Source: Chachezhania sediminis (GTDB lineage: Bacteria; Pseudomonadota; Alphaproteobacteria; Rhodobacterales; Rhodobacteraceae). Taken from it: 64,000 nt of DNA. The first letter of the stretch is position 1; every line of letters starts with the position of its first letter. The notes below the pieces were generated by a model that saw only the letters and a program-made list of their open reading frames with translations, had not been told where the DNA came from and did not search any database. The translations under genes were made by a program, and so were the position numbers. Where the stretch lies: positions 1-64,000 of the forward strand of contig NZ_VOPH01000012.1 in the NCBI RefSeq assembly GCF_009765275.1. The letters run 5' to 3'. Positions 43,308-54,485 of this stretch are shown piece after piece.

Positions 43308-44771
43308 ATGACACTCGATACCGTTTTCACCGGCTATGCCGATCCGTCCCTTCATGCCGAAGGACTTTTCATCGGTGGCAGGTGGGAGGCGGGGACCGGC
43401 ATTCCCGTGCTCGACCCATCGACCGGGAACGCCCTGGCCGAAGTGCCCGACGCCAGTGTCGGGGATGGGATCCGCGCCGTCGAGGCCGCCCATGCGGCTG
43501 CGGCCGACTGGCGCCGCACGCCGCCCCGCCAGCGGTCGGAAATCCTGCGCCGCTGGTTCACGTTGATGACAGACCATGCCGAGGAACTGGCGCTTCTGAT
43601 CTCGCTTGAAAACGGCAAGGCGCTGCCCGACGCGCGGGGCGAGGTCGCCTATGCCGCCGAGTTCTTTCGCTGGTATGCAGAAGAGGCGACGCGGATCGGG
43701 GGCGAGTTCCGTCATACCCCGTCAGGGGCGCACAATATCCTTGTGGATCACGAACCCATCGGCATTGCCGTCCTGATCACGCCGTGGAACTTCCCGGCGG
43801 CGATGGCCACGCGCAAGATCGGCCCGGCGCTGGCCGCGGGCTGTACCGTGATCCTTAAACCAGCCTCGGAAACGCCGCTGACCGCCTATGCGATGGCGCG
43901 GCTGGGGGCCGAGGCGGGCGTGCCCCCGGGCGTGGTGAACGTGCTGACCACGACAGATCCCGGCGGCGTGACCTCGGCGATGCTGGCCGATCCGCGGGTG
44001 CGGAAGCTGTCCTTCACCGGGTCGACCGGCGTCGGCCGTGTGCTGCTGGCCGAGGCGGCGAAGTCCGTGGTCAACTGTTCGATGGAACTGGGCGGCAACG
44101 CGCCTTTCGTGGTCTTCGACGATGCCGATCTGTCCGCCGCGCTGGACGGTGCGATGGTCGCCAAGATGCGCAACGGGGGCGAGGCCTGTACCGCGGCGAA
44201 CCGGTTCTACGTGCAATCGGGCATCCATGACGCCTTCGTCCAAGGGCTGACGGCCCGCATGAAAGCGATGAAGCTGGGGGCCGGCTACGCTCCCGACACG
44301 CAGTGCGGGCCGATGATCACTACGAAGGCGGTGGACAAGATCGACCGGCTGGTGTCCGAGGCGAAGTCGCGCGGTGCACGGGCCACGACCGGGGGCGCGC
44401 CGCTGGACGGCAGCGGCTACTATTACCCCCCGACCGTGCTTGAAAACGTGCCGACCGATGCCGCGCTTGCGCACGAGGAGATCTTTGGCCCGGTCGCCGC
44501 GATCTATCGTTTCGAGACCGAGGAAGAGGCGATCCGACTGGCCAACGATACCGAGTACGGGCTTGCGGCCTATGTCTATTCGCGGGACATCATGCGGGCG
44601 ATGCGCGTCGGGCGGGGGATCGAGACTGGGATGGTCGGCATCAACCGCGGGCTGATGTCGGACCCGGCCGCCCCCTTTGGCGGAGCGAAACAAAGCGGCC
44701 TGGGGCGCGAGGGCGGTGTCACCGGGATCCTTGAATTCATGGAGCCCAAATACTTCGCCGTCGAGTTCTGA
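43308..44771 (+). CDS. NAD(P)-dependent semialdehyde dehydrogenase-like ALDH
   Basis: A 487-residue aldehyde dehydrogenase of the succinate-semialdehyde group. It has 'LISLENGKALPDARGEV' near residue 100, 'VLITPWNFPAAMATRKIGPALAAGC', Glu260 in 'MELGGNAPFVVFDDAD' and the catalytic Cys294 in 'NGGEACTAANRFYV'. 'GREGGVTGILEFMEPKY' closes it as in GabD-like enzymes. Substrates could be succinate, glutarate or alpha-ketoglutarate semialdehyde; the last would complete the Weimberg pathway started by XylD/XylX in this window, but that is inference. The ATG at 43308 has GGAG eight bases upstream. Confidence 0.85.
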   Translation: MTLDTVFTGYADPSLHAEGLFIGGRWEAGTGIPVLDPSTGNALAEVPDASVGDGIRAVEAAHAAAADWRRTPPRQRSEILRRWFTLMTDHAEELALLISLENGKALPDARGEVAYAAEFFRWYAEEATRIGGEFRHTPSGAHNILVDHEPIGIAVLITPWNFPAAMATRKIGPALAAGCTVILKPASETPLTAYAMARLGAEAGVPPGVVNVLTTTDPGGVTSAMLADPRVRKLSFTGSTGVGRVLLAEAAKSVVNCSMELGGNAPFVVFDDADLSAALDGAMVAKMRNGGEACTAANRFYVQSGIHDAFVQGLTARMKAMKLGAGYAPDTQCGPMITTKAVDKIDRLVSEAKSRGARATTGGAPLDGSGYYYPPTVLENVPTDAALAHEEIFGPVAAIYRFETEEEAIRLANDTEYGLAAYVYSRDIMRAMRVGRGIETGMVGINRGLMSDPAAPFGGAKQSGLGREGGVTGILEFMEPKYFAVEF

Positions 44772-44803
44772 CGGCGGATTCCGACAGCGGGAAAGGACGG
44801 ACG

Positions 44804-45643
44804 ATGGCCGAACGGGACCTCTACCGAAACCGGGACTTCATCCCCGACTTCGATGCGATCATGGAGAAGACGGAGGCGCGAAGCCGCGCCTTCGCCGCGC
44901 ATGCGCGGATGGAACGGAACCTGGGCTACGGCCCGACAGAAAGGCAGAGCTTCGATCTGGTCTTCCCACCGGATCCGGCCCCGTCGGCGCCGCTGCACAT
45001 GTTCATTCACGGCGGATACTGGCGCGCCGGCAGCAAGGACGCGCATACCCTTGTCGCCGCGCCGGTCGTCGCCGCCGGCGGTATCGCGGCGCTGATCAGC
45101 TATGATCTGATGCCCGGGACCCGGCTGGCAGAGATCGTCGCGCAGGTTCGCAGCGCCGCGCGGCATCTGATCGGGATCGCACCCGACATCGGCGCGGACC
45201 CGGGGCGGTTCACGGTAAGCGGTCACTCTGCCGGGGCGCATCTGGCCGCGCTGCTGGCCTCCGACGCTCCCGGCGACGCGGGTCCGCCCGATGTCCCGGA
45301 CCTGCGCGGCATGTTGCTGGTCAGCGGTATCTACGACCTTTCGGGCATTCCCGGATCGTTCCTGAAGGACGAGGCGCAGATGCGGGACGACGAGGCCAGG
45401 GCGTGGTCGCCGGTCCTGGCCCGGCACAGGCCCGGCCCGTTGCGCATAATCACCTGCGGGGAAAGGGAAACCGCGCCTTTCCAGGACCAGGCTGTCGCTT
45501 TGGCCGGTCTTTTGCGGCGGGAAGATATGGCGGTGGAACTGAGGACGGAAACCGCGGCCAATCATCTGACGATTGTCTTCGATCTGGCCGATCCGGAAAC
45601 CGCGCTTGGCCGCAGGCTTTTCGATCTGGTCGCATCGTCCTAG
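44804..45643 (+). CDS. Alpha/beta-hydrolase (esterase/formamidase-like)
   Basis: A 279-residue alpha/beta-hydrolase. The oxyanion-hole 'HGGYWR' (69-74) and the nucleophile elbow 'SGHSAGAHLAAL' with Ser142 are clear, and the likely catalytic His is in 'AANHLTIVFDLADPE' near the end. 'HGGYWR' followed by 'GHSAGAH' is the pattern of arylformamidase/carboxylesterase relatives. No signal peptide is seen. It lies 32 bp after the aldehyde dehydrogenase with an AAGGA site, so it is the third gene of that operon and might release an alcohol, aldehyde or acid for its partners. Confidence 0.82.
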   Translation: MAERDLYRNRDFIPDFDAIMEKTEARSRAFAAHARMERNLGYGPTERQSFDLVFPPDPAPSAPLHMFIHGGYWRAGSKDAHTLVAAPVVAAGGIAALISYDLMPGTRLAEIVAQVRSAARHLIGIAPDIGADPGRFTVSGHSAGAHLAALLASDAPGDAGPPDVPDLRGMLLVSGIYDLSGIPGSFLKDEAQMRDDEARAWSPVLARHRPGPLRIITCGERETAPFQDQAVALAGLLRREDMAVELRTETAANHLTIVFDLADPETALGRRLFDLVASS

Positions 45644-45764
45644 GGGCGGTCCCGGACATTCGGGCGATTGCATCTGCTGCGGCCCCGGGCGTCCGGCGCT
45701 GCCAGGGCGAATGTTTTGCCGGCACTTCAGAAAGCGGCCGCCTTTCGAAGGGGCGGACCGCTGT

Positions 45765-45794
45765 CCCGGGCCATGTCCGTGCCCGTGGCCCGGG
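45765..45794. terminator. Hairpin between hydrolase and RTX gene
   Basis: CCCGGGCCA (45765-45773) pairs perfectly with TGGCCCGGG (45786-45794) across a 12-base loop in the 206-bp gap between the convergent hydrolase and RTX-repeat genes. It is probably a bidirectional terminator. No T-run is seen. Confidence 0.5.
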
Positions 45795-45849
45795 CACCAG
45801 ACCGAAGAACGAGGTGTGAAGCCCGGGACAGGTGATACGCAGACCTGTC

Positions 45850-47190
45850 TCAGGTGAAAAGGAAGTTGTCGGCGTCCATGAACTGCGCCTGGCCGACCGA
45901 GTCGTCGACGTCGACCAGAATGCGTTCGTCCGTGGCCGAAACGCGCAGCGTGAAGTACTTGTTCCCGTCGATCGTGTTGACCCAGGTATCCAGGTCCGCC
46001 ATCGACTGGATGTAGGGAATTCCGTCGAAGGCGATGACATCGTCGCCGATCGTGAAATCGGTGATCCGGTCGAGTTGAAGCAGTTTCTCCGTTCCGGTGC
46101 CGCTCAGATTATCCCAGTGGATCATGTGATCCGACTTGAAGACGAACGTGTCCCGTCCGGCGTCGCCGGTCAGGATATCGGCACCCTGGCCACCGTTCAG
46201 CTGGTCGAAGCCGAAACCGCCCTCCAGGATGTCGTCATCATCGCCACCGAAAAGGAGGTCGCTTCCGCCGCCGCCGACGAGGTAATCATCGCCTTCATTG
46301 CCGAAAAGCACATCGTCGTCGCGTTCGCCCCGAAGCGTATCGTTGCCGGCGAGCCCGTGCAGTTCGTCGGAATGCTTGCCGCCGAAAATGACGTCATCGC
46401 CGTCGCCGCCCACGAGGTCGTCTTCACCGAAGCCGCCCCAAATGACATCGTCGCCATTTCCCCCGAAAACGGTATCGTGCCCGCTTCCGCCCCAGATCTT
46501 GTCGTCGCCATTGCCGCCGCTGATGGTATCGTCGTTCAGGCCACCGGCAATCAGGTCGACGCCATTGGTTCCTGAAATCAGATCATTCACATCGGCGGGG
46601 TTGCTGTCGATGTCGTTGATGATGTTGCCGTCGGCAGCCGTGAATCCGTCGGGCACGGTGTCCTGCGGGTCTTCATAGGCGACATCTGTCAGCTTCGAAA
46701 AATCGGGCACGCCCTCTTCGCGGATGAAATGACCTTCCTCGTTTCCGTCGCGGGCAATGCCGTCGCCTGTCATGTCGATGCGGAAGCCTTCCAGCGCATA
46801 GAATATCTTCCCGCCGGCATCGGTCGTGACCAGCATCCATTGCTGCGGATGGGCGCCGGGATCGTTGTGGTTGCCGTTGAATTCGACGATCCGGACATTG
46901 CTGGGAGGGTTCGTCAGATCGATGGCCTGCCCATCGAGCGCAATCTGATCGCGCGTGGGATCGAAGTCGTTCAGGCGGCCGACGACGACGCTGTCGACAC
47001 TATTGAAGTTCTGGAAATCAATGATGTCGTTCCCGGCTCCGGTAAAGACATGATGCCCTTGGGAAAACCGCGTTACCTCGGAGAAATCCAGACGGACCAG
47101 AAGGTCGTGATCCTTGTACAGCGGCGTATCGTAAATGTGCACCTGGTGCGTGGTGCCATTCCCGGCTTTCAGTACGTCGGTCTGGTCCAT
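45850..47190 (-). CDS. RTX-repeat (hemolysin-type calcium-binding) protein 1
   Basis: A 446-residue acidic protein without an N-terminal signal peptide. Residues ~203-348 carry about 16 glycine-aspartate nonapeptides of the form GGxGxDxUx (for example 'GGNGDDKIWGGSGHDTVFGG'), which fold as a calcium-bound parallel beta-roll in the outside medium. A single 'FTGAGNDIIDF' repeat is at ~49-59. The C-terminal ~100 residues ('DTFVFKSDHMIHW', 'ITDFTIGDDVIAFDG', 'DADNFLFT') resemble the serralysin-type C-terminal domain that ends RTX proteins and contains the type I secretion signal. No enzymatic domain is recognised. The neighbouring exporter is of leader-cleaving type, so a separate type I system probably exports it. 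Confidence 0.85.
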   Translation of the reverse strand: MDQTDVLKAGNGTTHQVHIYDTPLYKDHDLLVRLDFSEVTRFSQGHHVFTGAGNDIIDFQNFNSVDSVVVGRLNDFDPTRDQIALDGQAIDLTNPPSNVRIVEFNGNHNDPGAHPQQWMLVTTDAGGKIFYALEGFRIDMTGDGIARDGNEEGHFIREEGVPDFSKLTDVAYEDPQDTVPDGFTAADGNIINDIDSNPADVNDLISGTNGVDLIAGGLNDDTISGGNGDDKIWGGSGHDTVFGGNGDDVIWGGFGEDDLVGGDGDDVIFGGKHSDELHGLAGNDTLRGERDDDVLFGNEGDDYLVGGGGSDLLFGGDDDDILEGGFGFDQLNGGQGADILTGDAGRDTFVFKSDHMIHWDNLSGTGTEKLLQLDRITDFTIGDDVIAFDGIPYIQSMADLDTWVNTIDGNKYFTLRVSATDERILVDVDDSVGQAQFMDADNFLFT

Positions 47191-48202
47191 TTGGTCTTCT
47201 TCTCACTCCTTGGCTTCGCTTCAAAGACGAGCAGTGTGCCCGGCTGAATTTCTCCTTAAGGTTGATTTTCGGGTTCGGTTATTCCGATAAACCGTTAACA
47301 ACTTAAGGGTGTTGTATTCATATCGTCGCACTTAAACGTTGTAAGATCCTTTCGGTCGCTGTTCCATAGGCGCACTTTGTCACTGGTCCAAATGTGAAAT
47401 TGTATTATTTATTTCAGTGTCTTGCACGTTTCCTGCCCCGCAATGCACAGCTTGGTTCGCACAGAGAGCAACCGCAAGAGCCCAGCAGCACCGTTGTCCA
47501 GCCGCACTTTGGGTTTGTGCAGAATGGCAACAATCTTTGCGAGATCCCGTTCAAGATGCGCCGCGTATGATCTTCACAACATTAACGTTCGAACAGGCCG
47601 AAGGTTCCTGGACAGGCCTATGTTGCGACAGGTCGGGCGGTCGTCCGCCGTGCCGTCGGGCGTCATTCCCCACCTATGCGTGCGAAAGGAATGGGCAAAC
47701 CTCCGGACGATTCCGGGGGCTTCGGGTTCGGCTGATTGTCGTGTTCTGTCCGGGCGCCTGGAAGTGACGCGTATGGCTGCGTCGTGCAGACCGGTCCGTC
47801 CGCCTGCCATGATCACCCGACGATGCGGGCTACCGGGCGCACTTGCCCGTCGGTGCCCGTTGTGACGAGAGGCTGCAGCCCAAGATCCGGCGTGTGGTCC
47901 AAGGGAACGGGCGGGTACATGGCATCCGCGAGATCTGACCTGAGGCCGCCACATCGTGGATATCCCTGGCGCGGTCGGTGCAACCCCAGCCGGGATGCGC
48001 CGGGTCGTTATGGCCGGGGCAAACGGACCTGACGGCGGTGCTGAACGGCGGTCGACGTGGCTGCCGCGCCAGCTTGGTGCATTGTCCGCTCAGGGGGGCA
48101 AGACCGCAGGCCGAACCGGCAGAGTAAGAGGTCGTTTTACCATAACCCCCACTACAGGACGCCGCGCATGTCGGTGTGCACTGCGTCCGAAACGGGCTTC
48201 AA

Positions 48203-48227
48203 GAAACGATACCTTGAAACGATACCT
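48203..48227. repeat. 12-bp direct repeat GAAACGATACCT x2
   Basis: GAAACGATACCT occurs at 48203-48214 and again at 48216-48227, one base apart. It lies just beyond the terminator hairpin of the GG-leader gene. Confidence 0.8.
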
Positions 48228-48239
48228 CAAAAGACAAGG

Positions 48240-48266
48240 CGCGGCCCTCACCTCGTGAAGGCCGCG
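48240..48266 (-). terminator. Terminator hairpin after GG-leader gene
   Basis: CGCGGCC and TCAC (48240-48251) pair with GTGA and GGCCGCG (48255-48266) around a 3-base loop with one mismatch. On the minus strand a CCTTGTCTTTTG stretch follows. It lies 62 bp past the stop of the GG-leader gene, so that gene is probably transcribed as its own short message or is the last of the exporter operon. Confidence 0.7.
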
Positions 48267-48328
48267 TCTGGTTCGTGCGTCTGCGCCGCACATGTCGGCC
48301 GCGAAGGACCGGCGTGACGGTTCTGTCG

Positions 48329-48781
48329 TCAGCCGATATCCACCTTTTTGCCGTTCTTGGTCAGATCCTGACCGTCGGCGATGCCGATCGAACCGCCGAT
48401 CGCTCCGCCACCCAGTCCGCCGGCGGCACCTGCGCCGACGGCGGTTGCGATAACTGTCCCGGCAGTCGCAAGCCCCGTCCCTGCAACCGCGAGCGCGGCG
48501 CCACCACTTGCAACCGTCGCCCCGATGATGATGCCGGCCTTGACGGGGTTGTGGTATGCCCATTCGGCCCCTTCGGCAACGCCATGTGCCGCACCCTCGG
48601 CTGCACCGGCGACGGCGCCGCCAACAGCTTCGGCCGCACCGCCGATCTCGCTGCCGATGTCGGTCAGGAAGTTGCCACCTGCGACGCCTTGCAGTTCGTC
48701 CTTGCTGAGTTCGACAGAGCTGTCTTCGGTCGAAACCGAGGCGGTCATGTCTTGCGATGCTTTCTTGATTTCTTCAGCCAT
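48329..48781 (-). CDS. Double-glycine leader protein, candidate bacteriocin-like cargo
   Basis: A 150-residue protein whose first 36 residues look like a peptide leader: charged and ending 'VELSKDELQGVAGG', the classical LSxxELxxVxGG pattern cut by C39 peptidases. The predicted core is 114 residues, very rich in Gly and Ala ('GGAAEAVGGAVAGAAEGAAHG', 'AVGAGAAGGLGGGAIGG'), with a hydrophobic middle and a polar end 'DGQDLTKNGKKVDIG'. It has no cysteine, so lanthionine or disulfide chemistry is excluded. The ATG at 48781 has GGAGG five bases upstream. The gene lies 451 bp after an NHLM-type exporter on the same strand. A secreted class II microcin-like toxin is most likely; a signalling or surface protein is possible. 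Confidence 0.75.
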   Translation of the reverse strand: MAEEIKKASQDMTASVSTEDSSVELSKDELQGVAGGNFLTDIGSEIGGAAEAVGGAVAGAAEGAAHGVAEGAEWAYHNPVKAGIIIGATVASGGAALAVAGTGLATAGTVIATAVGAGAAGGLGGGAIGGSIGIADGQDLTKNGKKVDIG

Positions 48782-49232
48782 ATCGGCCTCCCACTTACTG
48801 AATAGCAGCCTTCGTTCTGAAAAATTGCCCGGCTGGCGTACCACACCGCGCCATCCCGCCGGGTAGCGGGAAACTAGGAAGAGTGTCACAGCCCACAAGC
48901 CCCAGTTCAAGAAAAAGATCCTGTCGTTACAACAGCTTCGTTCGCCTGCAAACATATCCCCGGTCACAGGGCCAGGGCGGTGGCGCCCGGCCGGCACGGA
49001 TAACCTCTTGAGTTCCGAAAGCATTTCGTTGCGGAAACTGCGAAATCGACCCTTTGGCGCGCCGGGGGGAACGGATTTTCACTGTCCAGGCACTCTTTGT
49101 TTCAGTTTGTGACCTTTGCGTGAAACGGGCGCCCGGCCGCTCTGCCGCAGGGGAAATGCCTTGCCCGACGAAGTGTGGAAGCGGGGCGCCGCATCGCCCG
49201 GGGGACCCGAGCGGGGCACGATCCGGTCAGGA
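48782..49232. other. Leader between exporter and GG-leader gene
   Basis: This 451-bp stretch separates the exporter from its candidate cargo. The open frame of the cargo continues upstream without a stop for 81 codons but has no ribosome site and unlike composition. About 48880-48960 is AT-richer, with TTGAAC (minus) as a possible -35. A separate promoter for the cargo gene is likely, which fits the need for more cargo than transporter. Confidence 0.45.
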
Positions 49233-52144
49233 TCAATCAGAGACCAGTTGCCGGCGCGCCAGTTCCGCAAAGGCGCCGCCCTGCTCCAGCAGGTCCTGGT
49301 AGGTACCGCTTTCGACGAAGCGGCCATCCTTCAGGACGTGGATGCAGTCGGCGTTGACGATGGTCGACAGACGGTGCGCGATGACGATGCGGGTGGCGTT
49401 CATCCGCGACAGCGCCTCGCCCACACGGGCCTGCGTGACATTGTCGAGTGCGCTCGTCGCCTCGTCCAAAAGCAGGATGCGCGGGCGGCGGACCAGCGCA
49501 CGGGCGATCAGAAGCCGCTGCTTCTGGCCGCCGGAGAAGGTCGCGGCGCCCTCGCTGACCGGAGTCTGAAGGCCCATCGGCATGGCGTCCAGATCGGTTT
49601 CCAGCCCGGCGTCCCGCACGGCCTGCTGGACCTCTGCCAGGGTGAAGGGCGCGTTCATGGTGATGTTGTCGTAGATCGTGCCGGGCAGCAGCATCCCGTT
49701 CTGCAGCACGACCCCCAACTGCCGACGGAACGCGCCGGGGTCCATCGTCGACAGCTCGCGTCCGTCGAAGGTGACGCGTCCGCTGACAGGCTGGACCAGG
49801 CCCAGAAGGATCTTCAGAAGCGTCGACTTCCCGCTGCCCGACCCGCCGACGATGGCTATGAATTCGCCCGGACTGACCCGCATCGACACCCCGTCCAGCA
49901 CCCGTCGGGACGACCCTTCGTAGGCAAAGCACAGATCGGTCACTTCGATCCGGCCGGTCAGGTCGCCGGGTTGGCCGCGGCTGGCATCGGATTCCGCATC
50001 CGATTTCAGGATCGGCTCCGTCCGTTCATAGATCGGCGCAAGGGAATAGACCGTGATGATGGCACCGACAAAGCCCGACAATCCGCCAGACAGCTGCCCG
50101 AAGGCGGCATGAAAGGCGATGTAGGTCCCGGTACTGACATCGTCGGCAAAGAAGGCGAAGTAGGCGAATGAAAAGACGCTGAAGGCGGAAAAGATCGCCG
50201 TCGATACCAGCCCCTGCCCCCAGCCGATCATGGTGCTGCGCAGCTGGAAATGGACGTCGCGGGCATAGCGTTCGGCCCAGTCGCCGAAGGCAAAGCGTTC
50301 GGCCCCGTTGACCCGGATCGTCTCGATCCCGCGGATGAACTGGAAGATCCGCGCCGAAAGCCTGCCCCGCAGTTCCAGCTGTTCGCGTTGGACCAGACGA
50401 TCATACCAGGCGAACCCGGCGCTGAAGCCGATGACAAGGACGATGGCGACCAGCGCGACCAAGGCCAGCTTCGGCGCGTAATAGACCATGAGGCCGAAGC
50501 TGATGAAGGAAAACAGGCCGCCGAACAGCGCGCTCATCGTGGCGCCGGTCAGGGCGCGCGACAGGGTGTTGATGCCGGCGGCGCGGTTGGCCAGGTCGCC
50601 GACATCGTAGGCGTGGAAGAACGTGCTGGGCAGGCGCAGCAACCGGTCCCAGACCGCAGCCTGCACCGCCGCGTCCAGCCGCCCGCGCAGCCGCAACTGG
50701 CTAAGCGACTGCGACAGGTGAAAGCCAAGCGCCGCGAAGGCCGCAGCGACCAACACGATGGTGACCTGCAGAAGCTGATCGTAATCGGCATGGGGAATGA
50801 TGGTGTCGACGATCCGGCCCGATACGATGGGCGTCAACAGGCCCAGGATCGACGCCGCGAAAGAGGCCAGCAGGATCGTCATCAGGGTGCCGAAGTTCCG
50901 CGTGAAGGCGAAGGAAAAGATCTGCTGCCCCTTCAGTTCGCCATCGGCGAAGCCGCGATAGAAGGCGAACACGTCGCCGTCCAGGTCCCCGGCCAGTGCG
51001 GCATCGACCTTTTGCCGGGTGCCGTCCGCCATGAAGGCGTGATAGCCGAGCCGCGCGGGGATCATCGCGACAGGCTCGCCCGCGGCCGTGAAGGCGACGA
51101 AGGGCCCGTAATCCGCCCGCCACCATTCCGCATCCAGCCGCGCCCGCCGGGCGCGCATCCGGTTGGCCCGGGCGATCGCCTCGACCGCGCCGGTGCGGTC
51201 GGACAGGTCCCCGGTGCCCGGGGCAGGGGCCGGCCAGTCGCCAAGCGTCAGCCCCTCTGCCGCTGCGACCCGCGTGCATGCCGCGAACAGAGGATCGCCG
51301 CCCGGCTTGGCGCCGGGACGGCGCAGGGCGCTTTCGATGGTGCCGGCCAGGCCGGCCGCTGCCATGCGCACCCGCCGGGTGGCGGCCTGATCGCTTGCCG
51401 CGACGGCCGCGGCGGTATCGGCCCGCCCCTGCGCCAGCCTGCGCGCGATCCCTTCCAGCGCGATGATCGTCGCCCCTGCCCGGGCTGCGGCCCGCGTGGC
51501 GTCGTCGGGCAGGCCGGCACTGGTCTGGGTCCGGCACGTCGCCTCGACCCCGGACTGCACCCACAGGTCGCGGGTCAGCGGCAGGATCGTCCGGGCCGGA
51601 AATTCGGCATGTCCGGCGACGGTCAGCGGTTGGTCGGACATCAGCCAGATCAGCGGCAGCACCGTGCCAAGCGTCATGTCCGGCGAAAGGCGGATGGCCC
51701 GGCCCGGCACCACGGGAAGGGTGCCGCGCGGCGCGGCGCCCGGGGCGCTCCACGCGATCAGGTTCGCGATCCAGCCGTCGAGCGGGTCGCAGCCCGCCTG
51801 CTCTGCCTCTGCATTTGTTGCTGTCGCCGTTGCCGCGGCAGACATCGGGCGCAAGGTGGCGCCGCGGCCGGGGATGGCAAGGATGTCCGGCATGCCGTCG
51901 GCCGTTGCCACGGCCAGCCCGGCAATGGCATCGCCGGGGCCAAGCCGGCCCAGCGGAAACAGGGGGCCATAAACCTCGCCGGGATGCGCCGCCACGGCGA
52001 AGATGTCGACGTATCCCCGTTCGACCACCCAGCCCGTCCCGGTGCCGTTGAGAAGCGCGGCCTTAGGAATGCTGGGCGGACCTGCAACGTCGGCGAAGGC
52101 CGTGCCCGGCTGGTCCGCGACGGCGGGTGTGGTCGTCCGGTCCG

Positions 52145-52148
<4 letters not shown>
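49233..52148 (-). CDS. NHLM-type bacteriocin export ABC protein (no peptidase)
   Basis: A 971-residue ABC protein. Residues ~1-440 form a long cytosolic region without a recognised enzyme motif. They are followed by a six-helix exporter domain ('FGTLMTILLASFAASILGLLTPIVSGRIVDTIIP' onward) and an ATPase domain with Walker A 'GGSGSGKST' (~766), 'FSGGQKQRLLIARAL', and 'ILLLDEATSALD'. This is the layout of the second ABC protein of NHLM (nitrile-hydratase-leader) bacteriocin systems, whose N-terminal region replaces the C39 peptidase. Its ATG overlaps the stop of the peptidase-ABC gene (ATGA), so the two probably form one heteromeric exporter with the HlyD-like protein. Confidence 0.82.
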
Positions 52149-54415
<2,267 letters not shown>

Positions 54416-54485
54416 GGCAGAAGCTCTCTCTCTGCCGCGCCGCTGCCTGTGCAGATGCCGGTGCGTGATCGCCGTTCCGTCCGCA

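Larger units (their letters stand above)
47191..48328. other. Gene-poor 1.1-kb region between RTX1 and the GG-leader gene
   Basis: The part next to the RTX gene (about 47250-47420) is AT-rich and probably holds its promoter and a long leader. The middle (47420-48180) has overlapping open frames in several phases, none with a ribosome site, a recognisable domain or balanced composition. The end next to the GG-leader gene holds a 12-bp tandem repeat (48203-48214, 48216-48227) and a terminator hairpin (48240-48266). I see no immunity-type gene. Confidence 0.55.

Noticed and set aside
47422-47954. Overlapping small frames on both strands between the RTX1 and GG-leader genes
   Set aside because: No ribosome site, no domain, low-complexity Arg/Pro/Ser composition. 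I could not support an immunity protein.
48782-49024. 81-codon upstream extension of the GG-leader protein
   Set aside because: The ATG at 48781 has GGAGG at ideal distance and begins a typical leader. The extension lacks a start signal and has Arg/Trp-rich composition.
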